From positions 1-64,000 of the forward strand of contig JBCBEX010000005.1 of NCBI GenBank assembly GCA_038528235.1: a stretch of 64,000 bases of DNA, in the 5' to 3' direction. Of this stretch, positions 8,541 to 16,784 are shown piece by piece (the stretch's first letter is position 1; every line of letters begins with the position of its first letter). The notes below the pieces were generated by a model. It made no database searches, was not told where the DNA came from, and was given only the letters and a program-made list of their open reading frames with translations. A program made the translations under genes and the position numbers. The stretch comes from JBCBEX01 sp038528235. GTDB taxonomy: Bacteria > Bacteroidota > Rhodothermia > Rhodothermales > Rubricoccaceae.

Positions 8541-9050
8541 ATGAAGCTGCTCGAACGCTACTACACCGCGCGCGGGCGCACCGTGCCCTACTACGCCCGC
8601 TACCCGCTGTGGCTGCTCGTGTGGAAGCCGATTCGGAAAATCCTCAACGTCGTCCTGATTCCGAACATCCCGTTCAACGGGCTCCGCATTGCCCTCTACC
8701 GGCTCGTCGGCTTTCGCATCGGGCGCGGCGTGTTCATCGGGATGAAGTGCTACCTCGACGACGTCGAGCCGTCGCACACGACTATCGGCGACGGCGTCAT
8801 CGTCTCGTATGGGTGCTACTTCGCGCTGCACGGCAAGGGCCAAGCACGCAGCCACATTACCATCGAAGACGGGGCGTACATCGGCATGCGCTCGACCATT
8901 GTTGCGGGCGCGGAGCCGCTGACCATCGGCACGGAAGCGATCGTCGGCGCGGCCTCGCTCGTTCGAGAGTCTGTTGCCCCACGCACGACGGTCGCTGGCC
9001 ATCCCGCAAAGGTGCTACGCGAGGCCCCTGACCTGCCGGCCGCAGCTTAG
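8541..9050 (+). CDS. hexapeptide-repeat acyltransferase (LbH fold)
   Basis: 169 residues. A basic/hydrophobic N-terminal segment (PLWLLVWKPIRKILNVVLIPNIP) may sit against the membrane. It is followed by a left-handed beta-helix with imperfect [LIV]-G-x4 repeats from about residue 60 (IGRGVFIGMKCYLDD, TIGDGVIVSYG, ITIEDGAYIGMRSTI, TIGTEAIVGAASLV) and the closing signature VAGHPAKVLRE typical of sugar O-acetyltransferases. The acceptor is probably a surface polysaccharide or nodulation-type sugar, but no glycan cluster is present to say which. It starts 20 bases after serA and its last codons overlap the convergent aminopeptidase gene by 4 bases. Confidence 0.82.
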   Translation: MKLLERYYTARGRTVPYYARYPLWLLVWKPIRKILNVVLIPNIPFNGLRIALYRLVGFRIGRGVFIGMKCYLDDVEPSHTTIGDGVIVSYGCYFALHGKGQARSHITIEDGAYIGMRSTIVAGAEPLTIGTEAIVGAASLVRESVAPRTTVAGHPAKVLREAPDLPAAA

Positions 9051-10774
9051 GGTTTGAGCGTGCCCGCGGTCTCGTTGCCAAGCCCTTGCTCGGCCATGAG
9101 CGCCTCGATGGCGGCGAGGGTCTTCGGGATGGTCGCGGACAGCACGATCGGGTCGCCGTCGGTGACAAGCACGTCGTCTTCGATGCGGACGCCGAGGTTC
9201 CAATAGGCCTCGGGCACGTCGGCGCTCGCGGCGATGTAGATGCCGGGCTCGATGGTGATGACCTGGCCGGGCTGGAGCGGCCCGTAGTCGCCCGCGTCGT
9301 GCACGTCGAGGCCGAGGTAGTGGCTCGTGCCGTGCATGAAGAACCGCCGCACCTCCGCCGGGTCGTCGATCAGGCCGAGTTCGATCAGCCCATCGGCGAT
9401 GATGGTCTGCGCGGCTCGGTGCGGCGCGCGGAAGTCGTTGCCCGCGCGCGTCGCGTCGATGGCCGCCTCGTTGGCCCGGAGGACAAGGGTGTAGACGGCG
9501 CGCTGGGCGTCGGAGAAGGTGCCATCGACCGGCACAGAGCGGGTCACATCGGCGGTGTAGCCGCGCACCTCCGCACCGACGTCCATGACGAGCATGTCGC
9601 CTGCCTCCATCGGGCGGCGGTTGGAGGTGTAGTGCAAGATCACGGCGTTCTCACCGGACCCGACGATGCTCGGGTAACCCGGCGATTCCGCGCCGTTGCG
9701 CTTGAAGACGTACTCGATGAGCGCCTCGACCTCGTACTCGGCCATGCCCGGCTCGATGGAGCGGATCGCTTCGGTGAGTGCGAGCCCGGTGATGTCGATG
9801 GCCTCTTGCAACAGCGCCAACTCGGCTTCGGACTTGATGCTGCGCGCCTGGTCGAGGTAGCTCCGGAGGAAGCGCGTGTCGGGTTTGTTCGCCAGGAAGG
9901 CGTCGCGCCAGTTGCTCCACGCGGCGTAGGTGGCATGGTCGCGGACGGCATCGAGCACGTCCTGCACGAGGGCATCGTCCGCGACGAGAGCCAGCGTCTG
10001 CGCGCCCTGCTCGGTGGGATCGGTGTCGGGCGCGAGGCCGAGCATCGTCCGCATCCCTGCGTAGGCCTCGGCGTTGTCGATGCCGACGAGGCTGTCGAAG
10101 ACCATCTGCGCCGTGCGACCGGAGAGCACAAAGGGTGGCAGGTGCGCGTCAATCAGAGTGAGTTGCTCGGCGAGCGTAGAGCCCTCGGGGATGCCGTCGG
10201 CGCGCGGGAGGAGGTAGAGCGTGCGCCCGCCCTCCTTCGTCCCGTCGCCGCGGTCGGCATCGACGAGCACCGGCTTTAGCGCCGCCTCGAACTGCTCGTA
10301 CGAGACCGCGCGCTGGATACCGAGGTCGGCCTGGGCGCGCTCGGCACCGAAGCGTCGGCCTTCCCAGATCTCGTAGGCCGGGTCGCGCGGCGGGACGAAG
10401 AGCACCTCCACGACCGTCTCGCCCTCGACCTGCACGCCGCCGGGCGCGAGGAGCAGCACCGAGCCCGGCTCATGGGTGCCCGTGAGGTAGAGCAGGTCGC
10501 TGTTCTGGCGGTACTCGAAGTCGACGTCGTTCTGGCGATTGCGGACGGGCGCGCTGAAGACGAGCGCGACCGCGTCGCCGGGGAGCGCGTTGAGGAGCGC
10601 ATCGCGGCGGGCCCGGTGCTCGGCGGCGCCGAGGTGGTCGTCGTCGTAACGCACCGGGGCGTCTCGTAACGCGGGCACCTCGGCCGGCTGGGCGTTCACC
10701 GGGGCTGCGGTGCTGCCCCATGCGACAATCGACAGCGTGAATGCGAGGATTGGGGCCAGCGGGCGCAGCAGCAT
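9047..10774 (-). CDS. secreted Xaa-Pro aminopeptidase (M24B)
   Basis: Dinuclear-metal peptidase that removes an N-terminal residue preceding proline. The 575-residue protein has a signal peptide (residues 1 to about 29, ending PVNAQ), an aminopeptidase-P N-terminal domain (VRNRQNDVDFEYRQNSDLLYLTG), and the pita-bread domain with all five metal ligands visible: Asp398, Asp409, His485, Glu509 and Glu532. It is longer than cytosolic PepP (about 440), mainly because of extra helices between roughly 170 and 310, as in other exported Bacteroidota homologues. It probably works in the periplasm on peptides. Confidence 0.93.
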   Translation of the reverse strand: MLLRPLAPILAFTLSIVAWGSTAAPVNAQPAEVPALRDAPVRYDDDHLGAAEHRARRDALLNALPGDAVALVFSAPVRNRQNDVDFEYRQNSDLLYLTGTHEPGSVLLLAPGGVQVEGETVVEVLFVPPRDPAYEIWEGRRFGAERAQADLGIQRAVSYEQFEAALKPVLVDADRGDGTKEGGRTLYLLPRADGIPEGSTLAEQLTLIDAHLPPFVLSGRTAQMVFDSLVGIDNAEAYAGMRTMLGLAPDTDPTEQGAQTLALVADDALVQDVLDAVRDHATYAAWSNWRDAFLANKPDTRFLRSYLDQARSIKSEAELALLQEAIDITGLALTEAIRSIEPGMAEYEVEALIEYVFKRNGAESPGYPSIVGSGENAVILHYTSNRRPMEAGDMLVMDVGAEVRGYTADVTRSVPVDGTFSDAQRAVYTLVLRANEAAIDATRAGNDFRAPHRAAQTIIADGLIELGLIDDPAEVRRFFMHGTSHYLGLDVHDAGDYGPLQPGQVITIEPGIYIAASADVPEAYWNLGVRIEDDVLVTDGDPIVLSATIPKTLAAIEALMAEQGLGNETAGTLKP

Positions 10775-10790
10775 GGGTTTCGGACGGCGG

Positions 10791-10821
10791 TTTGCAAGCG
10801 GCTCGGGAGCAATCTACTTCC
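10791..10821 (+). promoter_or_regulatory. candidate Bacteroidota-type promoter
   Basis: TTTG at 10791-10794, a 20-base spacer and TACTTCC at 10815-10821 match the phylum's -33 TTTG / -7 TAnnTTtG arrangement. It lies 16 bases before the ATG of the small membrane protein and inside the 5' end region of the divergent aminopeptidase gene. Confidence 0.5.
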
Positions 10822-10836
10822 CTCCTCCCAGATCTC

Positions 10837-11298
10837 ATGCGCCACGCCTCCATGCGCCACGAACTCACCGCCGCTGCCCGCAGCACCGTCGTCTTCGGCA
10901 GCCTCGCGAACGTGCTCCTGATCGTGATGCACAACCAGGACCTCGCCGCCGACGTGTTCGCGGTCGCGCTGGCCGCCCTCGGCATTGGTGCCGGCGCGTT
11001 CGCCGTGCGCGCCTTCGTGACGATGACCGGCCGCCCGATCCGCGCGCTGCGCCTCGGCACCCTCACGGGCCTCTTCGTGCTCGGCCTGACCATCGGGGCC
11101 AACGAACTCCTCCTGCCGCTGCTGCTGCCCGCCGACGCGGGTGCGGGCGTCGCCCTGGCGATGGCAGGGGGCCTGCTGTCGCTCTTCGCCCTTCCGGCGC
11201 TGGTCGTCCTCTCCGCCGTGAGCAGCCTCGTCATGGCCGCCGTGCAGGCCCCGTCGCTCGTGCCGGTCTGGCGCCCCTTCTCGAAGGCCGTGGCCTAG
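10837..11298 (+). CDS. small membrane protein of unknown function
   Basis: 153 residues with about four hydrophobic helices (around FGSLANVLLIVMHN, VFAVALAALGIGAGAFAVRAF, LGTLTGLFVLGLTIGANELLLPLLL and VALAMAGGLLSLFALPALVVLSAVSSLVMAAV). I do not recognise a family. The gene is divergent from the aminopeptidase and convergent with the BtuF-like gene, so it appears to be transcribed alone from the promoter at 10791. ATG 10837 or ATG 10852 are both possible starts. Confidence 0.6.
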   Translation: MRHASMRHELTAAARSTVVFGSLANVLLIVMHNQDLAADVFAVALAALGIGAGAFAVRAFVTMTGRPIRALRLGTLTGLFVLGLTIGANELLLPLLLPADAGAGVALAMAGGLLSLFALPALVVLSAVSSLVMAAVQAPSLVPVWRPFSKAVA

Positions 11299-11334
11299 AC
11301 ACCAGCGTACTCCTCTGCTCGCACCACAGACGCC

Positions 11335-11364
11335 GCGCCGGGCTGCCTTCGGGCCGCTCGGCGC
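11335..11364. terminator. hairpin between convergent genes
   Basis: A 9-bp stem with one G-T pair (11335-11343 with 11356-11364) and a 12-base loop lies between the small membrane protein and the BtuF-like gene. TTT follows on the plus strand. Confidence 0.5.
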
Positions 11365-11384
11365 TTTGCGTTGAGCCCACGCGT

Positions 11385-12176
11385 TCAGGCCAACGTCTCG
11401 CGCAGCTGCGACAGGTACGCGGGCGTGTGGCGCAGGCGGCTGCCGTACCACGAGCACAGTTCGCCGTCTATGTCGTGGACGTGTACGCCAGGGACGGCCG
11501 CTGCGATTTCAGCGTGGTGCACGGGCTTGAACGGGTACGGCTCCGACGAGAGCAGCACGAGATCGGGTGCAACGGCGCGGAGGTCGTCGGCTGTAACAAC
11601 AGGGTAGCGCGTATGATCGCCGAAGACGTTCACGAAACCCGCTTTTTGGAGCACATCGTGGATAAACGTGTCGCCGCCGATGGTCATCCACGGGTCGCGC
11701 CAGATGAGGTAGGCCACCCGCAGTGGGGCCGCGCCCGTGGCTTCCCGAGCGAGCGCGCCGAACCCGGCCGCAATCTCGTCGGCGAGCGCTGCGGCCTCGG
11801 TGGCCCGCTCTACCAGTGCGCCCACGTCGCGGATCATCGCGAGGGCATCGGCGACCGTGGCCACGTCGGTGACGAAGACGGGACAACCCTCAGCGATAGC
11901 CTCGACCTGCTCGCGGACGTTCTCTTCCTTGTTGGCGATCACGAGATCGGGCGCGAGCGCTGCCACCCGGTCGAGCCGCACGTTCTTCGTCCCGCCGACG
12001 ATCTGCTTGCGCGCCTTCCACCCCGCCGGGTGCACGCAAAACCGCGTCAGCCCGACCACCTCGTCGTCCAGCCCGAGGTCGGCCAGCAGTTCCGTCTGGC
12101 TGGGCACCAGCGACACGATGCGGCGGGGCGGTGCCGTGAGCGCAATGCGATGGCCGCGAGCGTCGATCATCTGCAC
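11385..12176 (-). CDS. BtuF-like metal-chelate/cobalamin-binding protein
   Basis: 263 residues with the helical-backbone metal-receptor fold of BtuF/TroA-type binding proteins: PRRIVSLVPSQTELLADLGL at the N-terminus, VVGLTRFCVHP, then ALAPDLVIANKEEN, and a second lobe (VAYLIWRDPWMTIGGDTFIHDVLQKAGFVNVFG). Such proteins deliver cobalamin or ferric chelates to an ABC transporter. No signal peptide is visible and no permease or ATPase gene is adjacent. Stand-alone cytosolic-looking versions are common and poorly understood. It overlaps the upstream small membrane-protein gene by 10 bases, so the two may be translated together. Confidence 0.85.
   Translation of the reverse strand: MQMIDARGHRIALTAPPRRIVSLVPSQTELLADLGLDDEVVGLTRFCVHPAGWKARKQIVGGTKNVRLDRVAALAPDLVIANKEENVREQVEAIAEGCPVFVTDVATVADALAMIRDVGALVERATEAAALADEIAAGFGALAREATGAAPLRVAYLIWRDPWMTIGGDTFIHDVLQKAGFVNVFGDHTRYPVVTADDLRAVAPDLVLLSSEPYPFKPVHHAEIAAAVPGVHVHDIDGELCSWYGSRLRHTPAYLSQLRETLA
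12074..12098. repeat. 25-bp direct repeat, copy 1
   Basis: Matches 12394-12418 at 24 of 25 positions. In both copies the minus-strand reading gives QTELLADL, here in the BtuF-like protein. Confidence 0.7.
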
Positions 12177-12436
12177 CGAGGGTGATCATCCCCGACGCAA
12201 AAACCGAGTTGCGGACCCAGGAGCAGCACCAGCGTGCCAGCAAAGAGCGCCAGAGACACGCCATGCCACAGAATCAGTGCGGGGTAGCTCCGATATGAAG
12301 CCAGGCGAACCCGCTCGATACCTCGCGCTCGCTGGTAGCGCGCCATGGCGAGGAGAAAAGCGCCATACGCCACTCCCCACGCCACGACCAGCGCGAGGTC
12401 GGCCAGCAGTTCTGTCTGAATTAGCAGTGGCGACAT
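12167..12436 (-). CDS. small two-helix membrane protein
   Basis: 89 residues starting MSPLLIQTELLADLALVVAWG, with two hydrophobic segments (about 9-28 and 54-72) separated by a basic loop (RYQRARGIERVRL). No family is recognised. Its N-terminal QTELLADL copies a stretch of the neighbouring BtuF-like protein at the DNA level (repeat 12394-12418). The frame is open to 12523, but the upstream part lacks coding character. It overlaps the downstream gene by 10 bases. It is either a real small membrane protein or a fortuitous open frame. Confidence 0.45.
   Translation of the reverse strand: MSPLLIQTELLADLALVVAWGVAYGAFLLAMARYQRARGIERVRLASYRSYPALILWHGVSLALFAGTLVLLLGPQLGFCVGDDHPRCR
12394..12418. repeat. 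25-bp direct repeat, copy 2
   Basis: Second copy of the element at 12074-12098, exactly 320 bases away, with one T/C difference. It lies at the start of the small membrane protein gene. Confidence 0.7.
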
Positions 12437-12535
12437 GATGTGATGAGGCCCGAGTGCTTCGGTGACTCGGTGGTCCAGCTTTCCCGTATGGATGAGCATA
12501 CGCCCACCGCTGCACTGCAACACAGGTTCACCGCG

Positions 12536-14041
12536 TCACTCATCCAATGCCGCGAGGAGCCGCCCCATCAGCCCGTCGAACGAGCCGTTGCTCATCACGA
12601 GCGCGAGGTCGCCCGGGCGAAGTTCGGCGAGCAGGTCGGGCAGGAGCGCGTCGACGCTCTCGTAGGCGACGGCGGGCGTGCCGCGGCGGGCGATCTCCGC
12701 GGCGACCTCCTGCGGGTCGAGGAAGTCGGCGGGGTCGTCGTTGTGGCGCAGCGGCGGCGTCTTGAGGAAGACCGCGTCGGCGGCGTCGAAGCTCTCGGCG
12801 TAGCGGGCCTCGAAGAGCTTGCGGCGGGACGAGTTGCTGCGCGGCTCGAACACAGCGACGAGGCGGCGCGCGGCCCAGCGCTCGCGGACGGCGTCGAGCG
12901 TCTTCGCCACGGCCGTCGGGTGGTGCGCGAAGTCGTCCACCACCAGCACGCCGCCGGGTTGCCCCTTCACCTCTTGTCGCCGCTGCATGCCGCGGAACGT
13001 CGCCAAGCCCGTCGCGACCTCGTCAGGCGACACCCCCTCGGCGAGGGCGAGTGCGGCCACGGCGAGCGCGTTCATGCGGTTGTGCGCGCCGCTCATCGGC
13101 AGGAAGACCTCCGCGACGGTCGCGCTGTCCACGACGAGGTCGAAGCGCTGCCCGCCCTCCCCAGCCCGGGCGTTCTGCGCCGTCACGTCGTTGCTCGCGT
13201 CGAGGCCGAACGTTCGGACGGCGGCCGTGGTGTGGTCGGCGAGCGCGCGCACGTGCGGATCGTCGCCGTTGAGCACGAGCGTGCCAGGGCGGCCGGTGAC
13301 CGGGCTGCCGTAGGTACCGACGAGCATGGCGAAGGCCTCGAAGGCGGCGCGGTAGTCGTCCCAGTCGTCGTAGATGTCGGCGTGGTCGAACTCTAGCGAG
13401 GTCACGATCGCGCCGGTGGGCTGGTAGAGCAGCATCTTCGGACGCTTGTCGAAGTAGGCGCTGTCGTACTCGTCGCCCTCGATGACAAAATGCGGCCCAC
13501 TGCCGACGGCGCACGTCCGGTCGAGGCCCGCCATCACACCGCCGACAAGGAAACTGGGGTCGCGACCCGCCTCGCGGAGCACGTGGGTAAGCAGCCCAGT
13601 GGTAGTCGTCTTGCCGTGTGTGCCTGCCACGACGAGGCTGCGGCGCTGCTGCAAAAAGACGTGCGCGAGCGCCCCCGGCAACGAGGTCTGGACGAAGCCC
13701 TGCTCACGGGCGAACGCCGCCTCGAGGTGGGTCGGCGTGCAAGCGTTGCCAACTACGGTGAGACTGGGAGCCGGATCGAGGTGCGCGGGGTCGTAGCCCT
13801 CAAGCACGGCAATGCCGAGGCGGTCGAGCCGGGTGCTCATCGGCGGGTAGGCAGCGGCGTCGCTGCCTCGGACGGCGTAGCCTGCCTCGCGCAGCAACTC
13901 AGCCAACGCGCCCATACCCTTGCCACAGATGCCGATGAGATACACATCGCCAAGCGCGTCAGGCGATGGCAGCGGCGGGCGGTCGAAGATCCGGAGAGCG
14001 GCGTCGGGGTAGTCGGCGAGCGGGCGCACGAGACGAGGCAA
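12536..14041 (-). CDS. mpl: UDP-N-acetylmuramate:L-Ala-gamma-D-Glu-meso-DAP ligase
   Basis: Peptidoglycan-recycling ligase: joins the tripeptide salvaged from old cell wall to UDP-MurNAc, using ATP. The 501 residues have the three Mur-ligase domains: an N-terminal Rossmann-like domain (VYLIGICGKGMGALAELL at 33-50), the ATP loop GTHGKTT at 140-146 and EGDEYDSAYFDKRPK at 188-202, the signature that separates Mpl from MurC, then a C-terminal domain (VVDDFAHHPTAV). The protein is cytosolic. It sits 48 bases downstream of the photolyase gene on the same strand. Confidence 0.95.
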   Translation of the reverse strand: MPRLVRPLADYPDAALRIFDRPPLPSPDALGDVYLIGICGKGMGALAELLREAGYAVRGSDAAAYPPMSTRLDRLGIAVLEGYDPAHLDPAPSLTVVGNACTPTHLEAAFAREQGFVQTSLPGALAHVFLQQRRSLVVAGTHGKTTTTGLLTHVLREAGRDPSFLVGGVMAGLDRTCAVGSGPHFVIEGDEYDSAYFDKRPKMLLYQPTGAIVTSLEFDHADIYDDWDDYRAAFEAFAMLVGTYGSPVTGRPGTLVLNGDDPHVRALADHTTAAVRTFGLDASNDVTAQNARAGEGGQRFDLVVDSATVAEVFLPMSGAHNRMNALAVAALALAEGVSPDEVATGLATFRGMQRRQEVKGQPGGVLVVDDFAHHPTAVAKTLDAVRERWAARRLVAVFEPRSNSSRRKLFEARYAESFDAADAVFLKTPPLRHNDDPADFLDPQEVAAEIARRGTPAVAYESVDALLPDLLAELRPGDLALVMSNGSFDGLMGRLLAALDE

Positions 14042-14089
14042 GCGTGGTGGGAGGTAGCGCGTCGGAAGGTATGGACGCTCCCGGCACGC

Positions 14090-15745
14090 TCACTGTCCAT
14101 CCTGCTCGAAGAGCGGAGCCGGACCGGGCTGCTTCGGCGGCTTCGTCTTCGACGACTTCGGTCGTGGTCGCTTTGAGGTCGACCCGTTGGATTTCCACGT
14201 CCGGGACGACGGCGGGCGTCGCGAGCCGTGCTGCGCATAGACCTCGTCGGCGAGGGCCTTCGTCTCGGGGCGGCGCTTGATGGCGTAGTAGTCGGCCTTC
14301 ATCGCCTTCGAGGACGCGGCCCAGTCGACGAGCGGGGCCGGATAGCCGTCTACGGGGTGATCGTGGTGGTAGAGGATCGACAGCGCCGGGGCGTCGGCGA
14401 GTTCGGGAACCCACTGCTTCACAAACCGCGCCTCGGGGTCGTGGTCGGCGAGTTGCTTGTGCGGCGAGTAGACGCGGAGTTGGTTGATGCCGACAACGCC
14501 CGCCTGCATCTGCGTCTGCGCGATGTGGATGCCGGGGACGTAGTCGGCCCAGCGCTGCGCGAGCGGGTAGAGCGTCGTGCGCCAGCCGATGCGGAGGCTG
14601 TGGACGGCGGCGCTCGTCACCATCGCACGCATGCGGAAGTTGAGGAAGCCCGTCGCAGCGAGGCAGCGCATGCAAGCATCCACGAGCGGCCAACCCGTGC
14701 GGCCTGCGAGCCACGCGTCGAGGTGGTAGTCGCCCGGTGTGGGGAGCGCAGCGTAGGCAGCGTTGAGCGGCGCGAACTCCATCTGCGGCTCCGATTCGAG
14801 GCGCTGCACGAAGTGGTCGCGCCAGTGAAGGCGGCTCAGGAAGCTCCGCAGCGACTTCCGCCAGCGCCCGGCGTCGGGGTGGCCGATCTGCGCGAGTTCG
14901 AGGATGCGCGCCTCGGTCGCGGCGTAGGCCTGCCGCCCGGTGAGCGTGCCCCAGGCGAGGTGCACCGAGAGCCGCGAGCCGCACCGGAACGCCGTGTTGG
15001 GCGACGAAATACCGCCGGAGTAGCACAGCCCACGCCGATTGAGGAAGTCATCGAGGGTGGTCTGCGCCTCCGTCTCGCTGACCGCCTGCCGGTGCGCTTG
15101 CTGTGCCTCGGTGAGCGGATGGTCGAGTGCCGCGGGCACGGCGACCGGCGCTTCGGCAGAATCGTCGAGGAGCGCCGCGACGGATGCTTCGAGTGCACGG
15201 GCGACTTCGGGAACACGAATACGGCGGAGCGCCTCCGCGTCAGGTGCGGCGAGCGGGCCGCCGTCCATGAACTGCTTCCAGCGCTTCGTGCGTGCGTCGC
15301 GGTCTCGCAACGGACGGAAGACGCCCGTCTGCCGATGCTCGTGCAGCGCGATGCCCTGCGCCTTGGCCCACAGCCGCACGGCCTTATCGCGCGTGAACGT
15401 CACGTCTGATCCGTATTCCTCGTGCGCGTGGATCGCCGCGATGCCGTCGCCCGCCTCCGTGAGCGCCGCGTACAGCCGGTCGAAGGCCTCGACGGCGTCG
15501 GCGTGTAGGACGAGCACATCGCCGCCGTGCTTGCGGAGCCGAACGCGGAGGTCGGCGAGCGCCTCGGCCCAGGAGGCTACGTGCAGCGGCCCTGTCTCCT
15601 CGGCGTTCAGAATCGACGGCTCGAAGCAGAACACGGGGACCACGGTCGTCCGCCGCGCTTCGGCCTCGGCGAGGGCCGCACGCAGCGCAGGGTTGTCAGC
15701 AAAGCGGAAGTCCTGCTTGAGCCACCAGAGAACCGGCGCGTACAT
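14090..15745 (-). CDS. photolyase/cryptochrome-family flavoprotein, atypical clade
   Basis: 551 residues with an N-terminal photolyase alpha/beta domain (VLWWLKQDFRFADNPAL at 5-21; HAHEEYGSDVTFTRDKAVRLW) and a FAD-binding helical domain at about 240-450. The FAD region is typical of the family up to TGWPLVDACMRCLAATGFLNFRMRAM. It then reads PGIHIAQTQMQAGVVGINQLRVYSP where classical photolyases have the LLDGDLANN...WQW segment. This places it in a separate, little-studied branch often labelled FAD-binding-domain photolyase. Activity could be DNA repair or signalling. The tail from about 500 is basic and low-complexity. Confidence 0.85.
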   Translation of the reverse strand: MYAPVLWWLKQDFRFADNPALRAALAEAEARRTTVVPVFCFEPSILNAEETGPLHVASWAEALADLRVRLRKHGGDVLVLHADAVEAFDRLYAALTEAGDGIAAIHAHEEYGSDVTFTRDKAVRLWAKAQGIALHEHRQTGVFRPLRDRDARTKRWKQFMDGGPLAAPDAEALRRIRVPEVARALEASVAALLDDSAEAPVAVPAALDHPLTEAQQAHRQAVSETEAQTTLDDFLNRRGLCYSGGISSPNTAFRCGSRLSVHLAWGTLTGRQAYAATEARILELAQIGHPDAGRWRKSLRSFLSRLHWRDHFVQRLESEPQMEFAPLNAAYAALPTPGDYHLDAWLAGRTGWPLVDACMRCLAATGFLNFRMRAMVTSAAVHSLRIGWRTTLYPLAQRWADYVPGIHIAQTQMQAGVVGINQLRVYSPHKQLADHDPEARFVKQWVPELADAPALSILYHHDHPVDGYPAPLVDWAASSKAMKADYYAIKRRPETKALADEVYAQHGSRRPPSSRTWKSNGSTSKRPRPKSSKTKPPKQPGPAPLFEQDGQ

Positions 15746-15889
15746 GACGACAAGAAGCGATAGAGGAGAAACGAGCGCCTACGACGTTGGTCAACGGAAC
15801 AGGTTCGCTGCACGTCTTCACCAATCCCCTTGCGCCTAAGCATCGTCTCACCTAGCCTCTCAGTAACCCTCGCCACTGATCCAAGCCCG

Positions 15890-16783
15890 ATGCCCTCCCT
15901 ACCTGCCGCCTCTTGGCTTTGCTGTGCAATGCTCGCGACTTCGCTTGGCAGCGCTCATGCTCAAGAGACGTGCTTGCTCGGCAAAGGCCTCGTTCTTCTC
16001 AACACGTCACCGCCCACTGATTCGATTCGGGTGCACAACTTTGTGAGCGAGCCGGAGGAATATGTCGTCGAGCGACGAGTGAATGCGGATGGAGACTCTG
16101 TCGCGTGGCGGATGCCCCGAGAAGTAGCGCGCACCCTGTTGTTCTATCAGCCACCCGGGTACGGCACTTCTGACTCAGCTGTGGTACCCGTCGAAGCACT
16201 TGGCGGAGAACTAGAGCCGGTCACCTTTCCATTTTTTGGCGGGCCTGCTTACACGACGTTCAGCGACTCTGTCTGGTTCAGTCCATTCGCTCATAGGCCA
16301 CACAAATCTGCGTTCGGTCTTCGCTGGGTCGGTGAGCGAGGGAAGTGGCTGCATGTTGTCGTCCATGAGGAATCCGATACGACGTTGTGGATTCGAGACG
16401 AGCGATACGTAGCTGCGTTCACCTGGGAAGAGCTATACCACTCGAGCACCCTCGTTGGACGCGCTGCGTCATGGATCCAGACTGAAAACGGGCCAAGGAC
16501 AGTGTTTGACGCCGATGGCTTCCCCGTCTACGAACAACCCGTGCGTATTCAACCAGACGACGCTGCTGAGGCGGTTGAAGCGAAAGGCGAGGACTGCTTC
16601 CGCGTTGAGGATGTGCAAGGCGACTGGCTACGCGTCAGTCCGCTCGACTGCCGACTTCGTGTCCGCCCCGTCACCCAAGCGACTGGTTGGATCAGATGGT
16701 GCCGCGGGGACCAGCAGCTAGCGTTCCCAACGTTCGACCAGGGCTATGTCGGACTGATCGACGAGCGCAAAGGAGGCCAGTGA
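15890..16783 (+). CDS. secreted protein of unknown function
   Basis: 297 residues with a clear signal peptide (MPSLPAASWLCCAMLATSLG, cleavage likely after AHA before QETC). The mature part is rich in beta-type sequence and contains several Cys, Trp and acidic residues. The C-terminal third (GEDCFRVEDVQGDWLRVSPLDCRLRVRP) has an SH3-like look. I do not recognise a family. The gene converges on the sugar dehydrogenase gene with one base between the two stop codons. Base composition is less G+C-rich than the neighbours. ATG 15890 is chosen because it begins the signal peptide. Confidence 0.7.
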   Translation: MPSLPAASWLCCAMLATSLGSAHAQETCLLGKGLVLLNTSPPTDSIRVHNFVSEPEEYVVERRVNADGDSVAWRMPREVARTLLFYQPPGYGTSDSAVVPVEALGGELEPVTFPFFGGPAYTTFSDSVWFSPFAHRPHKSAFGLRWVGERGKWLHVVVHEESDTTLWIRDERYVAAFTWEELYHSSTLVGRAASWIQTENGPRTVFDADGFPVYEQPVRIQPDDAAEAVEAKGEDCFRVEDVQGDWLRVSPLDCRLRVRPVTQATGWIRWCRGDQQLAFPTFDQGYVGLIDERKGGQ

Positions 16784-16784
16784 C

